A stretch of DNA of 64,000 bases from Siphlonurus alternatus (Eukaryota > Arthropoda > Insecta > Ephemeroptera > Siphlonuridae). Shown in pieces: positions 25,033 to 40,400 of this stretch (its first letter is position 1; each line of letters opens with the position of its first letter). The stretch is from positions 30,435,715-30,499,714 of the forward strand of contig OX463788.1 of assembly GCA_949825025.1 (NCBI GenBank), in the 5' to 3' direction. The translations under genes were made by a program, and so were the position numbers. The notes below the pieces were generated by a model. The model ran no database searches and was not told where the DNA came from. It saw only the letters and a program-made list of their open reading frames with translations.

Positions 25033-28000
25033 GTGAGTTATGTATAATTATGCAATATTATTATGTTTTACACGTACTGTACTGTATACATACTGCAATA
25101 AAATTGATAACTGAGAGTACTGTTTTTAATGATAATATCAATATTTTTAGGTTGATCTTCATTACTGTGGAAATTGCTTAGAAAATCTGCCAGCAACTGA
25201 AGCAAGACTCAAGAAAAATAGGTATTTTTTATTTTTAAAACCGTTACCATAGAGCCATAGAGTATGTATACATACGGTACATGCATACATGTATATACAT
25301 TATCATATACTGTACAATACATACTCTATCATTATATGTATACTATGCATAGTAGGTAATTTTTTCCCCCCCGTGATGCATTGTGTGCTATCTCGGGTCA
25401 GCATTTGCGTTTATGAATTGAAGAAACCATGTAATGTACAGAACTGTATGCATATATGCATATGATACATACTATATGGTATATACTCTAAAACACAAAT
25501 CGTAGGAAGTAGAATCTACAAGTTCTGTAAAGGTGCTTTCATATACTCCAAAATTGTTATGGACTCCGTAGAAATGCCGCAAGCCTTTCACATACTTTCG
25601 GTCATATGTGGTTGATGCTGTGGAAAAGCATGTGAATAATGCTGTAGAAAATTCAAGATGAGTTGTTTCTATGGAACGCCGCAGAATCGCCAGGTTCTAA
25701 GAGTACTGCTGTACTCCAGCGTAAATCAACAGCATTTACTATGGCGTGATTCTGTAGCTTTTTTTTTTTTTTTGCTTCAATTAATTGAACCCTGTTGTAG
25801 GGGACTGGTCACAATTAAGTGACTGAATTTAACTTGCCGGCTCTTCATTGACCTTACTTTTTTGGGTCCCTTCCAAACCGAGGTGATCATGGCCTATAGC
25901 AATCCATCAATCCATCCCAGCATTTGCCTGGTTGTGACTGAGAAAATTATGAAAACCTCAGTCAGAATGGTCGGCATTGATGGAGGATACCATCAATCTC
26001 CTTCCGGATGCACAAGTGGGTGTTCTTTAGCAACTTGTGAAAAGTTTGGTGGTGCCTGGGATCAAACTCACGACTATCCGATTATGAATCAGAGGCGCAT
26101 ACCACTGCATTATCCCAAATGTTAATATGAGAAGCTTCAACTCTGATGAGTCAATTAGTGCCCAGTCAATTTTGAACTTTGTGAAAGCACCTTAAACATT
26201 TACTGGATGTAGTATGAATACTTTTCACCTCCCAAATCTTCAGTGATGGCCCCACAACACCCAACAAATATGAAATATATTATTATATAATATATGTATA
26301 CTGTATTGCAATAATTCTGAGACCTCTATTTGCTGGCCCGCTCGCAGATTACAAACTTGCTGATAAGATACTAGGATCATCTTTGGTATTAAGCGGAGGT
26401 CTCCTCTTGTGGCCCTTGCAAACATTTCAAAACAAAATTGTTATCCTCCACAGACCCATAGGCCATTGCAGCAAGAGTCAAATATATGAAGCAAAGAAAA
26501 TAAATTGAATTAATTATTGGATTATAAAACCATGCAGCATTTCATTATACTGTAGACTGAATTGCAGTATATTTTTAAATTTTCTATCTGCTATTTTGGT
26601 CCATCTGTTTCATTTGTTTTAGTTTTTAGTCACTAATCTTATTATAAATATATTGTACATGGTATAAATAAAGCGTAGTTACTATTTTTTATATTTTGTG
26701 CTTTTGTATTCTTAAATTTTAATACACTGCTCATTGCTAATTGTGTCTCTTTAATATTGATACAGTATTCAATTAAAATAACAATCCGTATCTCTCTATG
26801 AGCCTTCTGCTCATTGACATTAGCATTAGCAATAGTGTTTTGGATTTTCATTGTTCCCTTTGCCCTATTCTTCAACTTGCAATGAAACACAGCTGAATTT
26901 GTGATTAATTTTATCAAGGAATCATGCAAAATCCATTCCCAGATATGTATGCTAGACTCATAAATAAAGTGAAATTCTGTATGCAGTTTGTACTACATAA
27001 GACTATAAATAAATATTATTAAGTTATAACAATGAAAAGTAGACAATTTAATTTGCTACATTTTTATTCCAGAGTTGGAGTACAGCACTTGCATAAATCA
27101 GCATTGTGATATGTAGGGCCTTGAATTCTTTATTATTGTACTGTATTATACACATAAAAATAAAATATGCTCATTGGAAATAAAATGCATGCATTAAAAA
27201 CTCAAATTCATGTCCACCCCTCTTCCACCCATCCTAAGAAGTCTTTACATTTTTATTATTTTTGTAGGTGTGGTTACTGCTTCAACTGTCCCAGCTGCCA
27301 GAACATTCTAAATGTTAGGGCAGTTAGCTTGTCTACACCTCACCATGATGACCCTGCAAAGATGGTCTCCAAGAAGTTCTACTACTTGGCTTGTGGCTTT
27401 TGTCGCTGGACTTCGAGAGAGGCTAGCATTCCCGACCAATCCACAGGCAAGCTCATAGAAAAATAGAATAGAATAGAATAGAATAGAATAGAATAAAAAT
27501 TAGCTTAATTGCGACAAGGTTTAGGCAAGTCTATTCTTACACCTAACCGCTTAAGGTGGATTTTCATGAGCGACAATGGCGATGCGGTGCGATTTGACGT
27601 AAAAGCTGCGAAATCCTATGTAGCTGCGAATTCGCCGGTAATCGCGTTAATTATGATGCTCTTTTTCTTTTAATCGCCCAATATGGCCACCAATGGATGT
27701 TACAGCAAGTGCGCTTTATTCGCGTCGCGTCACAGGCTGGAAATCGTCCATGAAAATCCACCTTTTACCTCCTAAAATAAGATAGTTTATTTTTCACAAT
27801 TTATTTCTCATAACGTCATAAGAAGCTAAGTATATTAAATGGGGATAATCACAGAGGATTTATTAAGGAATGTGGTGTAGTAATTGCTGGACCAAGATTT
27901 GATATACTGTACATATGAAGTACCTGTACATACTAAATAGAGAACTAAAATTTTATGAGCTAAAGAAGCTAAATTTCATACATTTGTGATCACTCTTATT

Positions 28001-31000
28001 ATATTATTAATAACTGCATAAATTATTGAAAGAAAAGGATAGGAATAACCAGCAAGGCCTTACTAATCGAAAAAGTCACAGCAGGAGAAATTCTTTTGAT
28101 CACAGGTTAGCACTAAATAATTTACATTTTTTCAAGACGTTTTGCATCGTCTAGATGCTTTATCAGTTGGAGGTAGAGATTGACTGATTCAAACTGAGTT
28201 GTTGGCTTGCTGAATGAAGGGAGGGGAGGGAAGAGACTGGAGGGGTAGTATTTGAGTGGACAATTTTAGAATAATAGCTGCATAGTGATTTTATTAATTG
28301 TATCAAATTATACCCTAAAATGTTGCCGTATCCCTAATGGGGTAAATTACTAAGCTGTGCAGCGTCTGCCAGGCATGAACCCACACTGCACCTCCCATAC
28401 CATTTACTGTGTAACTCTCAGCACTCTTCCAAGCACCCACCTAGCATACACTTTTCCTGGTATACTTAATAAAATCTCTCCATGTCTATGTCTCTTATTG
28501 AACTTACTGAATTGAATTTTAAGGGCCGTCGATTAACAATAAAACCATTTGGCCCGGTCCAAGTAAGTTAACTATTAGTTAATAACTATTATATAGTCTA
28601 TGTAGGTTCAACAAGTGCCTTTTTATAAGGTAGGATGATAGGATGGGTGAACAATGGTATATTTAAATACACAGGTCTAGTAGGGTGATTATGGGGCGTG
28701 GTATGAAGGAATGTAAGGTGATGATGCAGGTGCCAACATGAAAGGTGATGGAATGCAGGGAATTTTGACACAGGCTCAAGCGCCTGTTCCCAAGGACACA
28801 AGAGCATGGGCTAGTTAATTGGGCAAGTTTGACTATGTGGGATGTGGTGAGGACGCTGTTGATGATGGAATTGAGTATCTGGGAAGGATAGAAAATAGAG
28901 AAAGTTAAAATACAGAAGGGAAAGGGAAATTACTAGGATGGGTGAGACACTCAACACGGAGTCACATAATATTTTGTATGAGGTTCACTCCTTGAACGCT
29001 CAGTTGTAACCTCTATGTCTCTTAATAAACTAATAAACCAGCTGTATGGTTTAGTGGTTAGTGCTCCTGGCTCTTGTCCAATTCAAATGCCCCCAGTTCA
29101 AATCAGACTTTCCATGTCAGCAGACTTTCAATGACTTGGGATGGGTGTGACTGATTACTAAATGATATAGTTGGTAGGAGGAAAGCAGCTTACACAGCAA
29201 ATGGTGTCAAGGATATTTAATTTTTTAACTTAATAAACTAATTCCTCCATGATTTTTACATTCATACTTATTAGTTATCACCTTTTTCCTTATAAAATGG
29301 AACTATATTTTAATGCTGTTAAGAGACTCTAGAAAAAAGAAGAGGAAAAAAATCTTCACGTCACAAATGGAAAAATAGGGGACCATACTCACTGCAACTC
29401 TTTGTTTTAATTAAAATATAATTTAGAGCCTGGTCTTAAACATTCCAGGTTCCTCTTCTGATTCCTCAAGCAATATGATTGAAAGAGTATTTTTTTGTGT
29501 TTGTGTATTGGGGGAAAAAAAAAAAGTGCTTAAATTCATTTGTATTGAAGCTTCTTTCAACTTGAACAAATCTACATTTAATAAAGTAACTTTACTCCTT
29601 GAAGTAGCTGGAAGTGGAAGGATTCTGGCCTTCTTATGAACATTGAAGTCTTAAAATGTTGTATACTGTATAGTGTTCTTGAAACTCTTAATATGACTCG
29701 GCAAAGTTTGCAATATAAACTGAAAGGACCAGGAACCTAGAGCATTTACATCTCGGAGAAATGTTGCATTTGCTAATCAGTTAAGGTCAATAAAGCTGGA
29801 ACACGTCGCATGCTGGAGTGTTGAAATGATCACCATCAGTTCAGTTGTAGTTGTCCAGCATGCAAAGTGTTCCAGTTTTATTGACTGTACTTTGTAATGA
29901 CAATAACTATTTGTAATTTTGCTTAATTAAGTAGGAGAAAAGAGTGCTTGTTTTGGGTTTAGCTCAAATCCTGGTAAGCAAAATTTTAATTTAAAAATTA
30001 ACATAATCCATGCTGTATACATATTAAAGAAATGAAGAAAGACAGAAAAATATGACAACACAACTAATTCAATATATTTGTAATATCTCTTTCCTCAAGA
30101 CAACGATAAAAGCCCTCATAGAAGTTCGGGATCTCCTTGTGTATCCATCGTTTCTTCTTCAGATCAAGAAAACAACTTTAAAGAAACTGGTAGGTTTAGA
30201 CAGTAGATGAAAATCTCACAGGAGAAACTTGAATTATAAATTGCCATATAATATGTAATTGTCCTGAATTTCACACAGCTGAACCAACTTGTATTTGCAA
30301 ACTATGTAATCAGACTTGCAGTCAATATCATTTAACGATTAATCTCAGTTACTTCAGAGTCAAAGAATATTTCCCTGCAAACGAATTGAATGAAATAAAT
30401 TTTAAAAAAATCGAGAATGTTCTGAAACTTAATCGCTTATGGTTTGAGTAAATTCAGTCTTGCAGTTTTCTTACAACAGCTCCATTTCCGGTTTTCGTCC
30501 ATAAAGCCAATGTTAAACTTCTACCTCAGTTTTCACAAAACTGATGACAGATTCACTTCAAAATTTGTATGCCACCTATTGACGGTGAGTTCTAAGTCCC
30601 CTGCAAGTCTTGTTGCATTCAGGCGGTACGATTGTGAGATATCAACCTACTGAGATTCATCCTTAAATATTTGTCCTGCTAGAATAAAGTCAATTAATGA
30701 ATATGCCAAAAGGGAGATTTTACTTAATTTTATTTATATAATATGTATTGCTTATTTTGTAAAACTTCTAAATTTCATACTGCTGACTCAACTTGTATTT
30801 TATAAACTATGTTTTCAGGTTTTCAGTCAATACTATCTGTATTGCTAGAACTAAATCTGTTGTTGATTCAGTGGCGTAACTACAGAGGGGGCCGAGGGGG
30901 CCAGGGCCCCGGGCCCTTGCATCAAAGGGGGCCTTTGTAGGCTCGATCATTGAAGAAATTTTAATTAAGCGTGAAAAAAAAAATATATATCTAGGCATTT

Positions 31001-33261
31001 TTTTTTTTTTTTAAGTCCGTATTGTATGTATCGTGATAATTAGAGTTCGCAAAAATAGTCTTTCGACTATTTTTAATTTTGAAACTATTGATGTTTTTAT
31101 TGCAGATGTCCACAGATCTCATGTAACTGAACCAATAGAGCTAGTAAAAAGGAGACTATTTGCGACTATTTTCCTATTTAACAACGACTATTTTAGAAAA
31201 TCCCGATTATTTTGCGACTTTTCATGGTTTTTCCTTGATTTTACGGTTATTTCCATGACTAAATTTCCTAAACCTTGCATGTTTCTGTCAAAAACCATGT
31301 GTGAATCCTGAGCCTACACATTGTTGTTCGAGTAGTCTGTGGTGCCCTGCAAGACTAAATTCTAAAAAAAAAAGTCAATTTTTCACTTTTTCACTTATTT
31401 TCTTCTTCCCCCCCCCTTCCCCCCCCCCTTCCCCCCGGAAGACGAGACCACTAGTGAGATATTGCTTTCATGTCACGTTTTTGACTTAATTTATAGCAAG
31501 AATAATTTATTTACGTCCGACTCCTAGACCCATATGAACTGTTAATTTATCGTTAAACACCCAATTTCATAATTTTTGGGCCGACTATTTGAGAGACTAT
31601 TTTGGGAAAAATAATAAGCGACTTTTTAGGCGACTATTTTGTTAAAAATATTGCGCAAATCTAATTTGATTTGAATGTGTTGTTTTCTTAAAGGAGGGGA
31701 ACCGCTTCAGCTTTTATATTTTTAATGCTTTATAAATAATGTCAAACTTACTTGTGCACCAAAAAAAATAGTCACCACCCTCCTCCTTCCACCATTTCAG
31801 CAGTTGATTTTCAAAAAGTGCGCCAAAGAAAATTGGGGCATATGACGTAAAACGCCATGATAGGTCAAGCGCAACCAATCGTTGATCTTGACGTCATATG
31901 CCCCAATTTTCTTCGGCGCGCTTTTTAAATGTCAACTGCTGTACTGGTAGAAGGAGGAGGGTGGTGACTATTTTTTTGGTGCACAAGTAAGTTTGACATT
32001 ATTTATAAAACATTAAAAATATAAAAGCTGAAGCGGTTCCCCTCCTTTAATTAAAAAAAAAGTGCCACGTCCACTTTTCCTAACATTTTTACCCTCCATC
32101 GGAGTTCCCTCTCCCCCCACCCCCCGAAGACGCCGCTTCACGGCGAAGGGCCCAAACATGCAGGCCTCCGGCCCCCGGGCCTACATTTTGTAGTTACGCC
32201 ACTGTATTGATTTGATTATGCCAAAGGAGATGTTATTTTGCATCCACGATTTCTATTTCTATTACAATAATATGAATAACTCTTTTTGGGTATGTAGCTC
32301 TATGTAGAATTTGTGTTATCTATATTTTATTTCCATTGTGTTTATGTCTAATTGTATCTGTACACTATTTGTGTTTAAGAAAATCAAATACATAAGTATA
32401 AATTAATTCTTTGTGACTGTGTTTTGTCACTCTAAAATGAACCTGGGTACCTTTATTTTTGTTCATAAACACTGCCCAGTATACATTTTTTGTACTAGCT
32501 TAAACACATTTACAAGTACAGCACTTAAAGGGGTACCAAAGTGAATACTTATTTTACATATTTGGGCAGCTAAGAATTATTCTGATATCCCTGTGTCTCA
32601 ATATTTTTGTACAATGCCTAGTTATTTTAAAATTAATTATTTAGTTTGAAAAATGAGTTCAAAAGCTGTTGGTTGATTCAAGTCGGTGCGCGCCCGCAGC
32701 AGCCGCTGATACGATGAGAATCTCCCGTGAATCATGGGAACTTCCTCCCGTCCCTTTATTGTTGTATCACCGGCCGCTGCGGGCGCACATTGGCTTGAAT
32801 CAATCAACGGCCATAGAACTCACTTTTCAAACTAAATAATTCATTGTAAAATAACTAGGCATTGTACAAAAATATTGAGCCACAGGGATGTTAGAATAAT
32901 TCTTAGCTGCCCGAATATGTAAAAAAAGTATTCACTTTGGTACCACTTTAAGAAAATTGACTGCAGGTATGCAAAGAATGTTTACAATTTTATCTGTTGG
33001 GGGAAAAAAAATGTTACAAAAACTTAACAATGAGAAAGTTAAGTAAAATTTCTTTTGTTGTGTAAGAGTTTGTGCCACACCAACATTATTGCCTCCCAGC
33101 CAAATTTTTTTTTCTGGAAATGCTGGAGGTGACGAAGATCAGGGTCGGTCTGGCCAGGGCCGCTAGACCGCAAATGCAGCCCGGGCCCTAGCTGCGGCGG
33201 GCCCCAAAAGCCTTTACAAAATTAAAATATAAAAAAAGAAAAAGAAAGGAAAGGCAAAAAA

Positions 33262-33325
<64 letters not shown>

Positions 33326-34165
33326 TAATTTAACTTCTTTGAAGACATTAAAAAAATTGGTGTCATATTTTTTTATACTATTTCCGTGTTAAGCTCTTTT
33401 TTTTCTAACGCCATTAATGATAAACTTACAAATATGCGCGGGCCCGGGAGCCCGGGGCCGGCCCCTGCATGGCGGATAAACAGCTAATTTTATGCTAAAT
33501 ATAATAAGGGTATTGTCAGTGTTCTTAATAATAGATGTGGCAATTCACTCTGAACTCTGAAAAATTAGCAAACCAGGCCTTCCGTAACATGGGGCCTTAA
33601 CTGACAAAACCCCTCGATTCCCCCAAAGAAAGTTTGTGGATTAATTGGTGGCTCTCGTACCACCAACTGTCGAACTTTCTTCGAGTAAATTGAGGGGTTT
33701 TGTCAGGCAAGGCCCCATGTTAAATACCATGACACATTCTCTCTGACTTCGGAATTTTTTCCTAGAGAACCATAAATACGGCCAATGGCCAATTCTATGG
33801 AACACTTTTTAACTTGTTTTTTTTTTTTCTTTATCTTTTTAATTTCAGTTCCATATGGAAGAGCGCTAATTCGAACTATTTTTAGCAATAATTACCAATT
33901 CAAGCATTAAGTCAAATTGAGTTGGCATTGGTTTAATTTTTCCTGTAAAAATAAAATAATAAATTAAACAAAATCTGCTGAAAAGTGAGATTGCTGCGGG
34001 TTTTGTGCTGCAGAAATACAGTTGAGCAGTTGAATCCACAAAAATACAAAAAAATTGTATATTATTGAAAATGGTGATTTGATTAAATTTTAACTTTTCA
34101 CACTAACAATAAGACCACGGGACTTCCAAAATCCAAAATATTTGTCATGCTACTTTTCATTAAAA

Positions 34166-34196
<31 letters not shown>

Positions 34197-37100
34197 TAAA
34201 AAAAAATCAATACAATTTTTCATAACAAAATTTAAAGAAAAGCCTTTTTTCAACCCCCCACCCCCTTCCCTTCCCCCCGCGGCCCGGACCTTTTGCTGCC
34301 AGACCGACCCTGACGAAGATACAAGAAGGGGAAAAAATAAAACAATGCATGCCATATTTGAGGGGGCGGGCTACATGTTACCGCATGCTTCACATAATTT
34401 TTCATGTTTTTAGCTACCGTTAGCAACAATTAAGGGTAAGATAACACAAAACATTGATTGTAGTAGTCCCATTTGATTAGCATGTAAACCTTAGAAACCT
34501 CATAATAATTCTGATTTTTTTTTAGAGAGAGTTCTTAGCACCAAAAAAATGTGGAAAAAATTTCAAAACAATCGGACGATCCAACTTTTTAAAATTAATT
34601 TCTTAGTTTAGGTCTCCATGGGAAAGCCCTCTACTGAAAATTTAAAAAATTAATTTAAAAAAATTGGATCGTCCAATTGTTTTGAAATTTTTTCTTCATT
34701 TTTTTGGTGCCAAGAACTGTCTCTGAAAAAAATTCAGAATTATTATGAGGTTGCTAAGGTGTACATGTTAATCAAATGGGACTACAACAATCAATGTTTC
34801 GTGTTATCTTACCCTTAATAAAAAATGAGCACCTCTAAAATAAAGTAAAAAAATTTAATGAAAAAAAAACCTGATTCAAACTCAAGGTTCCAATCAAATA
34901 CTCTCATTTTTCCACTCATTGGTTCTGTGATTCAATCAATCTCTCATTCACCATTTTTGCATATTCACCTCTCACCTTAACATCTTGAAGTTCATCTTGA
35001 AGTATATATAAAACATAAAAATACCTAAATAAAGGAACTGTATTTCAATGCTATTAAAGCCCCTAGAAAACAAAAACAAAAAAACATTCACATTAAAACT
35101 AAATTGGAGGCTTACAAACTAAGTAAGTATCTACAGTTTATTTCTTCATGTTGATGGCTTGCCATGGGCATTTTTTCTCAGCCGTTAAGTTGATCCAGGA
35201 GGCATGTGAACAACACTTTGATCTTGAGAATACGCTGTTGCGGACACGACTGACGTGAGACCAGCCTCCACATCTATCTAAAATTTATTAAAGCTGACAT
35301 AAACTAGGCACTATCTATAATAAATAAAAATAACATAGTTAGACAATGTTTTATACCTCTTTCCTTTCTTTCTTCCCTGTCAGGTGATGGCCTTTATTTG
35401 AATAACTTGGAGTTTTTGTGGTGTGGTCTTATATAGTATTTATACTATAGGTGGAGGTTTTTCTGTTTAATTTAGTTATGAAATTTTATCCATAGTTTTA
35501 AATTAAAATTTGAATATATACGTATATATATATATATATATCGTCGCCTCAGAATGCAAGTCGCGTAAGTACAAAAAAATTTGATGGGACTTTGAGCTTT
35601 AAGTTATATTGAAATAAGGTTCAAAGTTGCATCAAATTTTTTTGTACTTACGCGACTTGCATTCTGAGGCGACGATATATATATATTGCATATTTGAATG
35701 TAGGACTTCAAGTTATCAAGTTGTATTGTATGATTTTTTTATGTAAAATATTTGCACGACTTATGACATTCAATCCCTTGATTTGGAGGGTGTTTGAAAG
35801 TTAAAAAAAAAAAAAAGCTGAAGAAAATTGACAATAGAGGCTTCAAGTAAGCTGATTTTGCAGTGTTCTCACAGCCCTATCCAAACCTGCATAAAAAAAC
35901 TCGAAATTGCTCTTTTGGCATTAAAGAATTTTATTAGTGGAATATAAACTCTTGATTCAATACCAGAAAACCCCTAAATGGGGTACTTGTACAAGATGAT
36001 TTCAAATTAATAGCTTTAATAGTTACTGAGAAAAAAATTCAAATTTTCTAACATGGTGGCTTATGGAGAAAATTTTCCCATTGGTGAACACTTGAAGTCT
36101 CTATACAATACTCGAGGTCTTTTATCCAAATACATATTTTAATATAAAAAGAAAAAATTGAAATCATGCAGGTTGTCCATTGAAATGTTAAAGAGATGAT
36201 TTGTTGATTTTGAATGTATTTTCAGCTAGTGGTGGTTGGCCTGAGCGAGAATGCCCACATGCAAAGCGCATCAGTGAGCTGGTGGAGTACTACCAGGAGG
36301 TGGCAATGCTGGAGAAGCTCGATGAAGAGGACAAGAAGAAGAAGTACCAGTCACGGCCTTCATATTTTCACTATGCGGTGAGTTATTATTTTGCACATCA
36401 AAAGGTAGGAAACATAATTTCAAATGCTCACTTAAAAAAAAAAAAAAGAAAAAAAGTTGATAAAACTATACAGTATACAACCTGGTAAAATATATTAATA
36501 TTGATAAAGAAGAACTTTTCTTACCTAGAGAGTATATTTTTCCCAAATTAAAAAATAGTAGGGAACCTTTCTTTTTATTATTATTATTATTTTTTTTTTT
36601 TTTTTGTATTTTCAGAATAAATCTTGAAAGTAGACTATTTGAATTTGTTTATAAATATTTACTCTCCAAAAATTATAAAGATTTGATAGTATAATTATGT
36701 AAGTTAACTCTCCATCCCTTCCCCCTTTCCTCTCCCCTCTTCTGTGTAACTTTCTAACATTTCTCCTTATTTTATGTTATACTGGTACAATATTAATATA
36801 TGTTGGGAACAGCTGATGATGATTATTATTGGGGTACTGTCCCAATAATAATAATAATTTAATGTAACATTGCACTTATTATGTGCATACAATGTAGTTA
36901 TGCTTTATTAATCAGTTTTTTCCACACCTTTTATTATACCTTTGACCTTTGATTTATCAATTTCCGTTTCCTGTTATGCATAGGAAAAGTTTGGACTTGG
37001 GGCAGCTGTGGCACGGAAACGAATGTCCACTCCTCCTCGTGAGCAGAGGCAGCCACAGATGAATGTTCAGCAGTCCCAGGCAGTAGAACAGGTGGTCCCC

Positions 37101-37416
37101 CTACCACACAACATCCTGAGCAAGGCCATTGACCTTTCCACAGGTCAGCAGCAAATTAAACCTGTAATCTATATTACAGTTACAAAGGATAACATAAATC
37201 AAAGAAATGTCAAGACTTATTATTCTTATTTACACTGACTGCATCAGTGTGGAAGTACAAAAATGTTTGACCCGCTTATGTGTTAAGCGAGAAAACTTAT
37301 TTTTTTTAATTAATGTAATTAGTATTGCATGTTGAAGTTATCAGAAGTTATTACTAGGTTATTGACAACGTATTACTGATGCCACAAGACCTTTTTACAA
37401 CTAACCGTAAGTTAAC

Positions 37417-37449
<33 letters not shown>

Positions 37450-40400
37450 ACAGAGTTCGAACATTAGTCCTACCATTACCAAGGTCATTATTTTTTTGTG
37501 TAAGTGTGTGTGGGGGGGGGTGTATCATGCTGATCCCCTCTTTGGTAATGACAGGGTTTTAATTAAAAAATTCTCTTGAAAACGTAAACTTATTTCATAC
37601 CTCCTATTATTTACCTGTAAAATCATCACTTCTCCTAGCAAACAAGTTCTTTAATTCTTGATGGCTTGATGGCTGATGGTAATATACTGGCTGCAAGCTT
37701 TCAGGTGTGCCAGATAATTTTTTTATTTAAGAAAACAGCTCGTGAAACCAGAATTGATCACATGACATTTTTAATTCTATCTTATTTTAGATTAAAATGT
37801 GGAGTAATAAGTGTAATGTAATAAGTATTCAATATTAGTCTTTGGACTAATCACATGCATAGACCTTCAATTTCTTCTCTCTGTCCAGTGACTTCAGTGA
37901 TTCAAAGGTTTGCTGCCCCTGAGATTCAGCCATATGAGGTGAGTGATCTATACCCAGTACACAAGCCTCTGCTCGCCAAGCGGTCTCTTCGGTGCCGAGA
38001 GTGTGAGCACAACGTCAGCAAGCCGGAGTTCAACCCTTCGTCAACTAAGTTCAAGATCCAACTTTCAGCCTTGTAAGCAATGCTTCTTTTTTAAAACTGT
38101 TTATGTCATATCAATTATAATTTATCTTGAACTTTTATATGATCTGCTTTTGTTAGAATGGCAAGACATGGAAATCTAATATTTTTTTATTGAGATGTAT
38201 TATTACATTTATCATTTAAATTTATATTTATTTACATTTATTATTTAAATGAAAAGTTCTGTAACTTTTTATTTTAATAATAAATGTACTAAAGATTATA
38301 ACATCTTGGTCACTCTACTTCTAATAAGTCATGAAAATTGGGTACCTTGGTAAAGGGCTGTCTTCATTTATCTTGGCATGATGGTGATGGCTCAAGGAGT
38401 GGGAACTGCTGCCATCAAAATTGAAAAAAAGTAACAATATACTACTGCATGTATACACAAAGAAAACCATGCAATGAACTTTCCTCTAAAGTAGAGGTTT
38501 CACCAGAAAGAAAGAAAAAATAAAAACAGTTAGTATTTTCTAAAAATAGTTTAAGTGGTCATCCCTATGAAAAAAAAAAATCTATCTCACATAGTTTTTC
38601 CAGAAAAAAAAAATCCTAAGTCAGAAAGAATACATAGTTTTTAACATGATGCCTCACCTAAAAAAACACTCAAATAAATATTAGGTGGCAGGGCCGTCCC
38701 ATGCGCACAGTGCATATGTTTATTTTTTTCTGCTCTATTATAAAGTTTTCCGTAAATTAATAGCCACGGCTTAGAAAAGCTGCGCGGAAACGAGTTTTAA
38801 ATGTTAGTAGTCTACTGCGCATGGCTCCGCAAAGTGTGCATGATAAGAAAGTTTGAATCCAAATAAAGCTGCGCAAACGCTAGGTGACTAATCTGCGCAC
38901 AGCCAATAGCAGCTTTGTATGCTTTATGAACAAAGATACGAACTTCTACCCCAGATTGCTTGCGAATTGCAGTGTTTAAAAATTCTTTTAATACGTTACT
39001 GCAACCGGTTTGGCTTGTAGTATTGTAAATAAATATCAAATTTGAGATGAGATAAAAAGCAACGTTCTCGCTAACGTTGAACAAAAATTCTGCTCCGGTA
39101 GGGGCCCCTCGTGCAGCGAAACAGCTGTTTTGAGCTCACTAAGTGACGTCACCTTGGGTGTTTTTGGCCAAAATGCGCAGATCAGTCCAAATTCGTAGGG
39201 CTGATGGACCTATCTATTATAGTTGTATCATGATTAGGTGGTATGAAAAAAATATAGCAATGTTCTATGTCCTGAACTTTAACCAAAAAATAAGTAAAAA
39301 AAAAATCTCATTAAAAAATCAAGAAAATGACCTTATAAATTGTCATGATTTTTTTCTGTTTATAAAATGGTGTTTTCTTTCTGATTTTGAAATTTTTGCT
39401 GGAGAACCTTTGTGAGACATAATATTTCAGTTCAATATGGAGGACCAAGTGAACTATTTTTATAAAATACTTTAGTGGCCATCACATTCATTTAAAATAT
39501 AGTCAGAGATGCTCAGAAGTATTTGGATCGTGCTGGGCCAGTTAGATCCTTCGTTGCAACCGAAGACCGAGGACATTACAAATACGATGAAAACCTAAGT
39601 AAATTGAAATAAGAAAAAGAGAAAATTGACGTTTTAATAATTTGTGAACATGGCCTTGCTGAGCATGAAATAAAAACAATTGCTTTCCATAATTATAAAT
39701 TAATATCTTATTATTGCCGTACTATTCGGAAATGTGGGGGCGTAGCGATTATTGGGAAAAAAAAATTAAAGTTTGAAACGATAAATATTGCTTCTATTGA
39801 ATCTTGTTTTGAATGTACAGCTGCAAAAATATTTTTATGTAATTCACAAAGTATTTTCATTGTGTCAATTTATCGACCCCCTGATGATCATAATAATAAA
39901 TTACAAATAAATGGAACAATATATGATACTAATATAAAATTGTTTTTACAAAATATGGAGGATTGTTGCCAACAGTTAATTAAAATTAGTACCTGTGATG
40001 ATATATTACTAATGGGAGGTGATTTTAATATAAATTTATTAAAAAAAGACAAAATTGTTAATATGTATCTTGATCTGTTGACTTCATACAATTTTCATGC
40101 TGTAAATAATGCACCCACGAGAGAATCTACCACTAGTACTTTAATTGATCATATAATAATTAGTCATATAGATTATAATGCAGATTTTCTCACTAGTTCT
40201 ACTCATTTATCTGAACATAATTATACTATTGTTGAAATAGTTTATGAATTAAACACCAAAAGTAAGGCAGATGAAATAAGCACTTTGCTTTTACGAACTT
40301 TTAGTCAAGAGAATCTGGATTATTTTCACAGAATATTAATGAGAGAAAATTGGTCAGTATTACTGCATTCAAATTACAATTGTAATGAAAAGTGGCAGCT

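Larger units (their letters stand above)
30770..32240 (+). mobile_element. LINE 3' relic, copy 2, split by a hAT element
   Basis: 30770-30868 matches the same LINE C-terminus (FHTADSTCI, now with stops). After the hAT element, 32213-32240 continues (TGATTATGCCAAAGGAGATG), matching DYA.GD of the LINE at 44 kb. Removing the hAT element and one duplication restores the LINE alignment. Confidence 0.6.

Noticed and set aside
29449..29486. Third cassette exon in DCTN4 intron 3 (Ser-rich [11 protein letters not shown])
   Set aside because: It has an AG before it and a GT after AGA, but its 38 bp do not preserve the frame. The donor is weak.
38697..39180. A hAT-like element beginning CAGGGCCGTCCC
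   Set aside because: No matching inverted right end or 8-bp duplication could be found.
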